From the NCBI GenBank assembly GCA_033558025.1, contig JAUCEF010000018.1:4092001-4156000 (forward strand): 64,000 nt of DNA. Reading direction: 5' to 3'. The first letter of the stretch is position 1. The number at the start of each line of letters is the position of its first letter. This DNA comes from Phytophthora sp. 'mugwort' (taxonomy: Eukaryota; Oomycota; Peronosporomycetes; Peronosporales; Peronosporaceae). A program made the position numbers and the translations under genes. This document shows, one piece after another, positions 31,990 through 42,487 of the stretch. Below the pieces are notes generated by a model. It was given only the letters and a program-made list of their open reading frames with translations, was not told the DNA's origin and did not search any database.

Positions 31990-32300
31990 CGTGGATCGAC
32001 TACGAGTGCTACCAAGTGTGACGGGGCTCACAACACCATGTGCACAGGGAGTGTGACTTCCAGAGAGTATACAGCTCTTAATGAGGGCAATTCACAAGTT
32101 CCTGGTCTGAGGGGACTGGTACCAAATAAGGTAGATATAAGACTGAATATTTATAGTGATCTCCTTAATGCGTCTACATACTAACTATAGGTCACGTATT
32201 AAATTATCCTAGATGTTATCCTATTGGGTGGTTCTAAGGTCTTTGTACCATACGTGTGGGGATAATTTAGGTGCACCTTGTGACCAGGGTCTCTATGTCA
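31990..32300 (-). repeat. gypsy LTR/leader (B copy)
   Basis: Same segment as 42135-42445 in reverse, directly upstream of gag. It contains a possible primer-binding context TTGGTAGCACTCG next to GTCACAC (read on the minus strand). Confidence 0.55.
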
Positions 32301-32582
32301 TCGCTTTGTCTTGCAGCATTGGTAGCGATTGAGAAGCTAATGAAAGGCTTCACGGACTTGGAACAAAAATGCAGCGGGGATGCCATAGTGTTAGTGTCAG
32401 AGGAAGGCACAGACTCAGAGAGTCTCTTGTATAATGTGGATAACCTAAGATTTTAAAGACGAACCCGTAAGATAACTATTCACGGACTCCAAGAGTCAAA
32501 TGTACTTTAAACAAGGCAAATGAACTTTTTACTTCAAAATCTGAACTGAATGTATTCTTTGTAAATGTATAGGGCTCAGTAT

Positions 32583-32825
32583 CTAGCTGTCCGGTAGCAA
32601 TGTCAGCTTACGCTGCAGGATTTTACCTGACATACTCTTCGGAATGACGTCGATGAATTCTACATCGCGCACATGTTTGTTACTTGCCACCTTGGCAGCG
32701 ACGTACGCGATCAGTGCTTCACTTTGTTAGCGCTTCCCCTTCCTTCCGTACTACGAAGGCATTTCGGCGCCTGACCTGAAGTTGCGTCCTCGCGCGCAAT
32801 ATGAATCGGCGACCAGAGGATGCGA
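32583..32825 (-). pseudogene. 4CL-like C-terminal end, distal piece (B copy)
   Basis: Read on the minus strand it encodes the last about 80 codons of an acyl-CoA ligase (KHVRDVEFIDVIPKSMSGKI and a shortened tail ending in TAG). It is the continuation of the piece at 35331-35658, separated by the MULE insertion. Frame errors occur near 32750. Confidence 0.75.
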
Positions 32826-33483
32826 TGGAAAAAGATCATTATTCCCCTAAAGTGTACCTAGTTTCCTAAAATTGCGTAACGTTGCTTACCGTTATTTAGC
32901 GTTATTTGACCGTTATTTACCTAGAAGGAGTTTGATTGATGTGCCCAAAAGTCGTCCCAAAAATGTGCCCAAAACTAAAATCACCAGTGCCGGTCTGTAA
33001 TTCGTGATCTATTCCAGGTCCATCCACAACAGACATGAGGGCTGGATATTATTTCGCTCTGCTGAAACACTTCAAATACAGAGCATGGATCACCGACCGG
33101 CCAATCGATCACCGAAAGCTTCATTAGCAAATCGCCACCTGAAGCACCACGTGTCTCTGTTCGACCTTTTCAGGGTAAAACCTCACCGGCAGAATGGCGT
33201 GCTGAAGTGATACTGCTGTTGCACGCAGCGGACCGCGGGTAGGGTTCGGATGAAACGTGCTTGGATTGGCTAATCGCCAAGATAGCCATTATTGGTGGCT
33301 CAGAGGGGGAGGAACTGGTGTTTGCACAAGCACACAGCAGAGGGCAACAAGGAGGCCATCAGTGAGTAGGCGTGTAGGAAGCCATGAAGGGAAAGTTTAA
33401 GCCCCTCTAATATAGTCACTTCAACATTTTTTCTCCAACAACTCAATCTCTTCATCAACACGACGTATCAGCCGCTCAACGAG

Positions 33484-33780
33484 ATGGGGTTTCGAGGTCC
33501 CCGATACTACGACAAGAACAGCAACAACGGAACCCGCTACTACGTGTGCAGCAAGAACAGGACCTCTGGTTGCAAGGCGCGGCTGACGGTTCGTCCACGC
33601 GTCGCGGATGGTGAGCCGGGCGAAGTGATCGCAACGGGTGGACACACATGCGCTCGTGTGACTGCCCAAGAGAACGACGTGCGGGACGAAATGCGCGCGA
33701 TGACCAACGCACGCGACGCGATGGTGCGCAAGTACGGTGAGCTGGTCTGCTTGCGCTTCTTCAAGAGACAGAGATCGTGA
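33484..33780 (+). CDS. FLYWCH/GCM-type zinc-finger region of MULE transposase
   Basis: 98 codons with NGTRYYVCSKNRTSGCKARL ... GGHTCARV: two cysteines, a third cysteine and a His-x-Cys, as in FLYWCH/WRKY-GCM1 fingers at the N-terminus of MULE transposases. It stops after a Lys/Arg-rich end. A frameshift separates it from the catalytic part starting at 33888. Confidence 0.6.
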   Translation: MGFRGPRYYDKNSNNGTRYYVCSKNRTSGCKARLTVRPRVADGEPGEVIATGGHTCARVTAQENDVRDEMRAMTNARDAMVRKYGELVCLRFFKRQRS

Positions 33781-33887
33781 GCCTTGCCAAGTGACTGCGC
33801 ACAGAGGCGACTGGCGGGGACCTTTTCAGGACGATCGAAGAGGAGACTGTGTCAGCTACAGACGCGTGAAACTTTCTTCAATTCAAC

Positions 33888-34478
33888 ATGGCGTACGCGA
33901 TTCGACAGCATTACCGACGGATGCTTGGATTCGCACACCATGACCTTTTGCGGATGGTGCGGTACGACGGTGTCAGTTTGTTCATCGATGCGACATCCAA
34001 GGTAACGCCGAGGCCGTTTTCGCAGGCACTGATCGTAATGCTCTACGATCGTGCTCATGACATCTATCTTCCGGTCTTCTACATGCTGATGGATTCGAAG
34101 GACGACTGGAGTTACTATCACGCCTTCCAGTGGTTCAAATATAGTGCAATCAGCATGCGTGCCCTCGGTTGTGCTTGTGATTTTGAAGCTGCTCTTCAGG
34201 AAGGTGTCAGAGATCATGTTTCTTTGGCTTTCATTGTTGGGTGCATGTTTCACTGGAAGCAAGCGATTCGACGGAAGATGGCGGCTCTTGGTATCCGTTC
34301 GGAGCAGACTCAAGTCTCGATGGAGCTTAACCGCCTAGACACGCTGGCCGTGATCCCGGAGGACAAACTTATTAGCAAGGGCATCCCATACGTCGTTCGA
34401 CGTTTGTACGCTCGTATTGATCTTGACGGTGTTAAGACGAAGTGGGACAAGTTCTGGAAGTACTTCAAGGATACGTGA
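33888..34478 (+). pseudogene. MULE transposase catalytic domain
   Basis: 196 codons. VRYDGVSLFIDATSKV holds the first aspartate region, QALIVMLYDRAHDIYLPVFY and YYHAFQWFKYS follow, then CDFEAALQEGVRDHVSLAFI with VGCMFHWKQAIRRK (Cys/His pair of the MULE domain). After the stop another frame (34479-34820) carries the C-terminal helix (LAFINEIKLESTRYLQVL). Without the joined zinc finger and tail it is probably inactive. Confidence 0.7.
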
Positions 34479-35330
34479 ATATTCGGTATCAGCCCGGCTG
34501 CTGAAACGTTTCTGCAATGGCCGCGGCGCACGTTTCGTAGGTGGATCGCACGAATAACCCACTTGAGGCGCACAAATCGGGTGCTCTCTGGCCGGCTGGG
34601 TACAACACACCCACCCTTGCTAGCTTTTATCAACGAAATCAAGCTAGAGTCAACAAGATATCTGCAAGTACTACATGCCATCCGTCAAGGGCGAGTTGGT
34701 GAAGTCCGAGCGACACCCCGACGTAGAGTACCCTCCTCCTCCAGATCTAAACTAAAGCTAATGAGATCAAGCAGCCCTACCTGGACCACTGGAGAAAATC
34801 TTCTAATTTGTTTGTTTTAGGCAGTTCGTAGGAGTTTAATGCTTCTAACTTGCTTTTAACTCGACATTCGTTGCGATTAAACGTCTGTAACTTAGTGTGA
34901 CTTAAAGCAAGTAGTCGATGAAAGTTACAAAAACGCAATGCCGCTCCGGGTGGTGACCAGCACCCGTACAATTATCAAGTTATCTGTTTCACAGCCAAAT
35001 GCTAAGCCTTCACCCCTATATGCACAGAAGGTGCACCGCATTTCGCGGAGTTAACTACGTGCCCACTACATATTTGCGGAGCTAACATCAGCATGGTTGC
35101 GATTTCTATCCAATAGTATAGTGCATGCAGTTGGCCTAGACATCAATCCCTCCATCGGCAAAAAGGGAGCTGCTATAAAATATGTCTAGTCGTGCCTCAG
35201 CAACACCTCACTTTTAGTGGATAATTCATAACTTTAATTATTAGGCACGGTAATATATCCTGAATACGTAATTTACTTTAGGCACTTTTAGGCATTTTAG
35301 GTACCATTTAGATACATGTAATGCGACGCC

Positions 35331-35658
35331 GATGCGAGTTGACCGCGTCTTCCACTTCAGCGGGCGCTACTTAATGACCCTTGTATTTGATGAGCTCCTT
35401 GAGTCCATCCACAATGGAAATGTAGCCATCTTCATCGATATAGCCCAGGTCGCCCGTGTAAAGGAATCCATCTTCCGTAGAGCAGCTCGAGTAGCTTAGG
35501 GGTTATTGTCATAGTCCTTCATCATGACTGGAGTGCGGAATAGCAGCTCTCAATTCTTGTTCGCAGGCAGATCGTCCCCCGTTTCGAGGTATCTCACCCT
35601 CAATTCCGTGTAGGGGTGTAGCGTGCCTGAAGATTCGTCACGAACAGTATTCGGATAG
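35331..35658 (-). pseudogene. 4CL-like C-terminal part, proximal piece (B copy)
   Basis: The minus strand reads NTVRDESSGTLHPYTELRVR YLETGDDLPANK, then a stop, then [17 protein letters not shown] and the [12 protein letters not shown] block in a shifted frame up to the MULE target site. Nonsense and frameshift changes are the same in B and B'. Confidence 0.75.
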
Positions 35659-35921
35659 GTGCGGCAACCAAAGCGGATTTTTTGTGGGAAATACTTGGAG
35701 TCCGGAGAGGAGCTCTCGAAGACGTTTGTGGTGCTGCGGGAGCGCAGTTCGAGTACTCCGGAAAAGATCACGAAGTTCCTGAGCGAGAAGGTCGCTCCGT
35801 TCAAGCAAGTCCGCCAAGTCGAGTTCGTGGACATCATGCCGAAGACCATGTCGGGTAAGATCTTCGCCGTCAACTGCAACTTCGCGAGGACAACAAGATT
35901 AAGGCCCAGACGGCACCTTGA
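35659..35921 (+). pseudogene. 4CL-like C-terminal fragment, opposite orientation (B copy)
   Basis: It encodes KYLESGEELSKTFVVLRERS ... KQVRQVEFVDIMPKTMSGKI followed by a one-base deletion, where the copy at 61053-61315 keeps ILRRQLQLRED. It abuts the preceding 4CL fragment head to head. Confidence 0.75.
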
Positions 35922-36247
35922 AGAGGGATTAGCACACAGCAGTGTTTGGAACTGCTTGAAGTTCTAGCACGAGTCTGACGCCCTTACACTATGGATACAG
36001 AGCTGCATCGTTTACAAAGTCGTCGGCATTGATTAGGTCTAAACACGCTCTCAGTGAGAGTAAAGAGTCTCACTTATTGATCGCGGTATCACGGCGCATG
36101 TACTAGTAGTACAGTACTACCCAAGAACAAAAAAATAAATGAAAAACCGTTGTGGGAAAGCATCGTCATCCGTGTTGATACTCTATGATGTTAGGGTTCA
36201 TTGTGGCTATAATGTTGGATGGCGTTGACGGGTTGGAGATGTCGAGG

Positions 36248-36388
36248 TTATTTCTTTCCCTTCTTGCCGCCCTTCTGCTTCTCCTCCTTGGCAGGCTGCT
36301 CCTTGTTGCCGCCCTTGGCGTTGCCGGCATTCTTCTCAGCGGCGGGTTTCTCTTCCTTCTGCTGCTGCTTCTTGTCCTTGCGGCCCAT
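36248..36388 (-). CDS. 46-residue lysine-rich protein (B copy)
   Basis: ATG at 36386-36388, stop at 36248. It starts MGRKDKKQQQKEEKPAAEKN and continues with GGNK/KGGKKGKK; about one third lysine, with no aromatic or cysteine residues, so probably disordered and nucleic-acid binding. The 5' leader is pyrimidine-rich with CCACCACCACC just before the start. Four intact copies lie in this window, two of them pairs of inverted arms. The frame stays open in all while neighbouring genes decay. No known family; superficial similarity to small 4F5/SERF-like proteins only. Confidence 0.6.
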   Translation of the reverse strand: MGRKDKKQQQKEEKPAAEKNAGNAKGGNKEQPAKEEKQKGGKKGKK

Positions 36389-37013
36389 AGTGAATTAGGT
36401 GGTGGTGGTGGTTCTTGGAGGGCTTGAGGTGCTTGAGGCGAATTCGAGAATGAGGAGAGTGATGAGGGTCGAAGAGGCTGCCATGCTGTGGCGTTGCACC
36501 AGCAAATGCGACCAAGGGGTTTCGTAGACCGGTTACAAATCCCTGAAAATAACTTGCCGCGAGAAGCTGAAGTTGAAGTAACCAGCCAATCGTCGCCATC
36601 GGTTACTGAAGCTGGGCAGCAAGGGTATCTATCTATCCTTGGTATCGGGACCGTTATGTGTTCAGCAATCACCACCAAACCCGCTGCGATTATATTGCTC
36701 GAACCCCCATTGGGCATGCACTGCAACCTCTCCGCTTTTTGGCCAAGTTGAGCCACTGAGAGTAGGCCCTCGGAAAATACGAATGCAATGGCATTCTAGC
36801 ACTATCGCGAGAAGTCAATACTTGTACAGAAGAGGTTGCGTTAGCAAATACATAATTGTTGCACTATCGCACCACTTACTGGCGTCTCTTAGCGGCGTTC
36901 ACGATGTTCACCTCCACCGCTGGAAATTTATTGTCAAGAATTAGGTGGTAAGGCTGCTGCGTAAGTAAGACGCCATCATAGCGGTTGACCGCCAGCCTCA
37001 CACTGAACAGCGG

Positions 37014-37421
37014 AAGCAATGGCTGGTTGCTCGTACTGAGTGGAAGGTGGTGACATGTGTCCCACACACATCTATAACCTTGAAAGTAACCCCGTTACAG
37101 GTAGGAATACAAAAAAAACCAATACCAAGGGGAAGCACGGGATTACATGATAATCAAGCGGAGAGCAGCATACCGGTCCTGTATCGCCCTGTGATAGGTC
37201 TGCTATTCGATGGTAGTTGCTGACCAGGGCTGAATTGAAGCTTGGTCCTCCCTCTCAGTCAGTCCGTCCGAATAATGCATAGAGGGGGAAATAATACTGG
37301 AATATTTGTACTGAATAACGTATTTTTCAGAAAACATGAGCAACGTAAAAAACTTACGCCCAGTACCGTCAAGCATTACTTTGAGCCTCACGGCGTACTA
37401 AATTAAAACCATCCAACCAGC
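37014..37421. other. spacer of inverted repeat B (408 bp)
   Basis: A unique loop between the two 7.1-kb arms. 37193-37421 resembles 58226-58470. 37087-37101 holds GTAACCCCGTTACAG, the reverse complement of the LTR start TAACGGGGTTAC. No gene. Confidence 0.8.
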
Positions 37422-38046
37422 CCGCTGTCCAGTGTGAGGCTGGCGGTCAACCGCTATGATGGCGTCTTACTTACGCAGCAGCCTTACCACCTAATTCTTG
37501 ACAATAAATTTCCAGCGGTGGAGGTGAACATCGTGAACGCCGCTAAGAGACGCCAGTAAGTGGTGCGATAGTGCAACAATTATGTATTTGCTAACGCAAC
37601 CTCTTCTGTACAAGTATTGACTTCTCGCGATAGTGCTAGAATGCCATTGCATTCGTATTTTCCGAGGGCCTACTCTCAGTGGCTCAACTTGGCCAAAAAG
37701 CGGAGAGGTTGCAGTGCATGCCCAATGGGGGTTCGAGCAATATAATCGCAGCGGGTTTGGTGGTGATTGCTGAACACATAACGGTCCCGATACCAAGGAT
37801 AGATAGATACCCTTGCTGCCCAGCTTCAGTAACCGATGGCGACGATTGGCTGGTTACTTCAACTTCAGCTTCTCGCGGCAAGTTATTTTCAGGGATTTGT
37901 AACCGGTCTACGAAACCCCTTGGTCGCATTTGCTGGTGCAACGCCACAGCATGGCAGCCTCTTCGACCCTCATCACTCTCCTCATTCTCGAATTCGCCTC
38001 AAGCACCTCAAGCCCTCCAAGAACCACCACCACCACCTAATTCACT

Positions 38047-38187
38047 ATGGGCCGCAAGGACAAGAAGCAGCAGCAGAAGGAAGAGAAACCCGCCGCTGAG
38101 AAGAATGCCGGCAACGCCAAGGGCGGCAACAAGGAGCAGCCTGCCAAGGAGGAGAAGCAGAAGGGCGGCAAGAAGGGAAAGAAATAA
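38047..38187 (+). CDS. 46-residue lysine-rich protein (B' copy)
   Basis: Identical in protein sequence to the copy at 36248-36388 and in mirror position. The upstream sequence (37586-38046) is also shared in direct orientation with 60127-60584. Confidence 0.6.
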   Translation: MGRKDKKQQQKEEKPAAEKNAGNAKGGNKEQPAKEEKQKGGKKGKK

Positions 38188-38513
38188 CCTCGACATCTCC
38201 AACCCGTCAACGCCATCCAACATTATAGCCACAATGAACCCTAACATCATAGAGTATCAACACGGATGACGATGCTTTCCCACAACGGTTTTTCATTTAT
38301 TTTTTTGTTCTTGGGTAGTACTGTACTACTAGTACATGCGCCGTGATACCGCGATCAATAAGTGAGACTCTTTACTCTCACTAAGAGCGTGTTTAGACCT
38401 AATCAATGCCGACGACTTTGTAAACGATGCAGCTCTGTATCCATAGTGTAAGGGCGTCAGACTCGTGCTAGAACTTCAAGCAGTTCCAAACACTGCTGTG
38501 TGCTAATCCCTCT

Positions 38514-38776
38514 TCAAGGTGCCGTCTGGGCCTTAATCTTGTTGTCCTCGCGAAGTTGCAGTTGACGGCGAAGATCTTACCCGACATGGTCTTCGGCATG
38601 ATGTCCACGAACTCGACTTGGCGGACTTGCTTGAACGGAGCGACCTTCTCGCTCAGGAACTTCGTGATCTTTTCCGGAGTACTCGAACTGCGCTCCCGCA
38701 GCACCACAAACGTCTTCGAGAGCTCCTCTCCGGACTCCAAGTATTTCCCACAAAAAATCCGCTTTGGTTGCCGCAC
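38514..38776 (-). pseudogene. 4CL-like C-terminal fragment (B' copy)
   Basis: Mirror of 35659-35921, with the same one-base deletion after MSGKI. Confidence 0.75.
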
Positions 38777-41700
38777 CTATCCGAATACTGTTCGTGACGA
38801 ATCTTCAGGCACGCTACACCCCTACACGGAATTGAGGGTGAGATACCTCGAAACGGGGGACGATCTGCCTGCGAACAAGAATTGAGAGCTGCTATTCCGC
38901 ACTCCAGTCATGATGAAGGACTATGACAATAACCCCTAAGCTACTCGAGCTGCTCTACGGAAGATGGATTCTTTTACACGGGCGACCTGGGCTATATCGA
39001 TGAAGATGGCTACATTTCCATTGTGGATGGACTCAAGGAGCTCATCAAATACAAGGGTCATTAAGTAGCGCCCGCTGAAGTGGAAGACGCGGTCAACTCG
39101 CATCGGCGTCGCATTACATGTATCTAAATGGTACCTAAAATGCCTAAAAGTGCCTAAAGTAAATTACGTATTCAGGATATATTACCGTGCCTAATAATTA
39201 AAGTTATGAATTATCCACTAAAAGTGAGGTGTTGCTGAGGCACGACTAGACATATTTTATAGCAGCTCCCTTTTTGCCGATGGAGGGATTGATGTCTAGG
39301 CCAACTGCATGCACTATACTATTGGATAGAAATCGCAACCATGCTGATGTTAGCTCCGCAAATATGTAGTGGGCACGTAGTTAACTCCGCGAAATGCGGT
39401 GCACCTTCTGTGCATATAGGGGTGAAGGCTTAGCATTTGGCTGTGAAACAGATAACTTGATAATTGTACGGGTGCTGGTCACCACCCGGAGCGGCATTGC
39501 GTTTTTGTAACTTTCATCGACTACTTGCTTTAAGTCACACTAAGTTACAGACGTTTAATCGCAACGAATGTCGAGTTAAAAGCAAGTTAGAAGCATTAAA
39601 CTCCTACGAACTGCCTAAAACAAACAAATTAGAAGATTTTCTCCAGTGGTCCAGGTAGGGCTGCTTGATCTCATTAGCTTTAGTTTAGATCTGGAGGAGG
39701 AGGGTACTCTACGTCGGGGTGTCGCTCGGACTTCACCAACTCGCCCTTGACGGATGGCATGTAGTACTTGCAGATATCTTGTTGACTCTAGCTTGATTTC
39801 GTTGATAAAAGCTAGCAAGGGTGGGTGTGTTGTACCCAGCCGGCCAGAGAGCACCCGATTTGTGCGCCTCAAGTGGGTTATTCGTGCGATCCACCTACGA
39901 AACGTGCGCCGCGGCCATTGCAGAAACGTTTCAGCAGCCGGGCTGATACCGAATATTCACGTATCCTTGAAGTACTTCCAGAACTTGTCCCACTTCGTCT
40001 TAACACCGTCAAGATCAATACGAGCGTACAAACGTCGAACGACGTATGGGATGCCCTTGCTAATAAGTTTGTCCTCCGGGATCACGGCCAGCGTGTCTAG
40101 GCGGTTAAGCTCCATCGAGACTTGAGTCTGCTCCGAACGGATACCAAGAGCCGCCATCTTCCGTCGAATCGCTTGCTTCCAGTGAAACATGCACCCAACA
40201 ATGAAAGCCAAAGAAACATGATCTCTGACACCTTCCTGAAGAGCAGCTTCAAAATCACAAGCACAACCGAGGGCACGCATGCTGATTGCACTATATTTGA
40301 ACCACTGGAAGGCGTGATAGTAACTCCAGTCGTCCTTCGAATCCATCAGCATGTAGAAGACCGGAAGATAGATGTCATGAGCACGATCGTAGAGCATTAC
40401 GATCAGTGCCTGCGAAAACGGCCTCGGCGTTACCTTGGATGTCGCATCGATGAACAAACTGACACCGTCGTACCGCACCATCCGCAAAAGGTCATGGTGT
40501 GCGAATCCAAGCATCCGTCGGTAATGCTGTCGAATCGCGTACGCCATGTTGAACTGAAGAAAGTTTCACGCGTCTGTAGCTGACACAGTCTCCTCTTCGA
40601 TCGTCCTGAAAAGGTCCCCGCCAGTCGCCTCTGTGCGCAGTCACTTGGCAAGGCTCACGATCTCTGTCTCTTAAAGAAGCGCAAGCAGACCAGCTCACCG
40701 TACTTGCGCACCATCGCGTCGCGTGCGTTGGTCATCGCGCGCATTTCGTCCCGCACGTCGTTCTCTTGGGCAGTCACACGAGCGCATGTGTGTCCACCCG
40801 TTGCGATCACTTCGCCCGGCTCACCATCCGCGACGCGTGGACGAACCGTCAGCCGCGCCTTGCAACCAGAGGTCCTGTTCTTGCTGCACACGTAGTAGCG
40901 GGTTCCGTTGTTGCTGTTCTTGTCGTAGTATCGGGGACCTCGAAACCCCATCTCGTTGAGCGGCTGATACGTCGTGTTGATGAAGAGATTGAGTTGTTGG
41001 AGAAAAAATGTTGAAGTGACTATATTAGAGGGGCTTAAACTTTCCCTTCATGGCTTCCTACACGCCTACTCACTGATGGCCTCCTTGTTGCCCTCTGCTG
41101 TGTGCTTGTGCAAACACCAGTTCCTCCCCCTCTGAGCCACCAATAATGGCTATCTTGGCGATTAGCCAATCCAAGCACGTTTCATCCGAACCCTACCCGC
41201 GGTCCGCTGCGTGCAACAGCAGTATCACTTCAGCACGCCATTCTGCCGGTGAGGTTTTACCCTGAAAAGGTCGAACAGAGACACGTGGTGCTTCAGGTGG
41301 CGATTTGCTAATGAAGCTTTCGGTGATCGATTGGCCGGTCGGTGATCCATGCTCTGTATTTGAAGTGTTTCAGCAGAGCGAAATAATATCCAGCCCTCAT
41401 GTCTGTTGTGGATGGACCTGGAATAGATCACGAATTACAGACCGGCACTGGTGATTTTAGTTTTGGGCACATTTTTGGGACGACTTTTGGGCACATCAAT
41501 CAAACTCCTTCTAGGTAAATAACGGTCAAATAACGCTAAATAACGGTAAGCAACGTTACGCAATTTTAGGAAACTAGGTACACTTTAGGGGAATAATGAT
41601 CTTTTTCCATCGCATCCTCTGGTCGCCGATTCATATTGCGCGCGAGGACGCAACTTCAGGTCAGGCGCCGAAATGCCTTCGTAGTACGGAAGGAAGGGGA

Positions 41701-41852
41701 AGCGCTAACAAAGTGAAGCACTGATCGCGTACGTCGCTGCCAAGGTGGCAAGTAACAAACATGTGCGCGATGTAGAATTCATCGACGTCATTCCGAAGAG
41801 TATGTCAGGTAAAATCCTGCAGCGTAAGCTGACATTGCTACCGGACAGCTAG
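38777..41852 (+). pseudogene. 4CL-like C-terminal half split by MULE (B' copy)
   Basis: Pieces 38777-39104 and 41610-41852 together cover the adenylate-forming C-domain ([29 protein letters not shown]). The MULE occupies 39105-41609. The tail differs from the copy at 61912: it ends after LLPDS with TAG 41850-41852, exactly at the outer border of arm C. Confidence 0.75.
39105..41609 (-). mobile_element. Mutator-like element (B' copy)
   Basis: Mirror of 32826-35330, flanked by TCGCATC at 39098-39104 and 41610-41616. Zinc-finger frame at 40655-40951, transposase at 39957-40547, C-terminal helix in another frame around 39615-39872. A few single-base differences from the B copy are present near 40680 and 40560. 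Confidence 0.72.
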
Positions 41853-42134
41853 ATACTGAGCCCTATACATTTACAAAGAATACATTCAGTTCAGATTTTG
41901 AAGTAAAAAGTTCATTTGCCTTGTTTAAAGTACATTTGACTCTTGGAGTCCGTGAATAGTTATCTTACGGGTTCGTCTTTAAAATCTTAGGTTATCCACA
42001 TTATACAAGAGACTCTCTGAGTCTGTGCCTTCCTCTGACACTAACACTATGGCATCCCCGCTGCATTTTTGTTCCAAGTCCGTGAAGCCTTTCATTAGCT
42101 TCTCAATCGCTACCAATGCTGCAAGACAAAGCGA

Positions 42135-42445
42135 TGACATAGAGACCCTGGTCACAAGGTGCACCTAAATTATCCCCACACGTATGGTACAAAGACCTTA
42201 GAACCACCCAATAGGATAACATCTAGGATAATTTAATACGTGACCTATAGTTAGTATGTAGACGCATTAAGGAGATCACTATAAATATTCAGTCTTATAT
42301 CTACCTTATTTGGTACCAGTCCCCTCAGACCAGGAACTTGTGAATTGCCCTCATTAAGAGCTGTATACTCTCTGGAAGTCACACTCCCTGTGCACATGGT
42401 GTTGTGAGCCCCGTCACACTTGGTAGCACTCGTAGTCGATCCACG
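42135..42445 (+). repeat. gypsy LTR/leader (C copy)
   Basis: Shares 42200-42420 with the LTR fragment at 24838-25115. Ends near GTCACAC followed by TTGGTAGCACTCG, a plausible primer-binding site. The outer start of the LTR is not clear; sequence from 41848 to 42130 has no match in the A spacer. Confidence 0.5.
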
Positions 42446-42487
42446 CATCCGCGGATTACTACCTGAATCCTCTGACGTCCTAGCAAT

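Larger units (their letters stand above)
32826..35330 (+). mobile_element. Mutator-like element (MULE) inserted in a 4CL pseudogene (B copy)
   Basis: A 2505-bp insertion flanked by GATGCGA (32819-32825 and 35331-35337; TCGCATC on the other strand), present once in the uninterrupted 4CL sequence at 61637-61643. No long terminal inverted repeats; both ends carry CCTAAA and GTACCTA motifs. It encodes a zinc-finger frame and a MULE transposase. Confidence 0.72.
29899..37013. repeat. inverted repeat arm B (left), 7.1 kb
   Basis: Position x matches the reverse complement at 74435-x (74434-x left of about 30770, where B carries one extra A). It holds gag-protease, LTR, 4CL pseudogene with MULE, 4CL fragment and the lysine-rich gene. 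Confidence 0.95.

Noticed and set aside
36166..36756. 196-codon open frame covering the lysine-rich gene (also 37679-38269)
   Set aside because: It reads the leader and the lysine-rich gene in a different frame on the same strand, giving Arg/Pro-rich low-complexity sequence. The 46-codon frame is the one preserved between copies.
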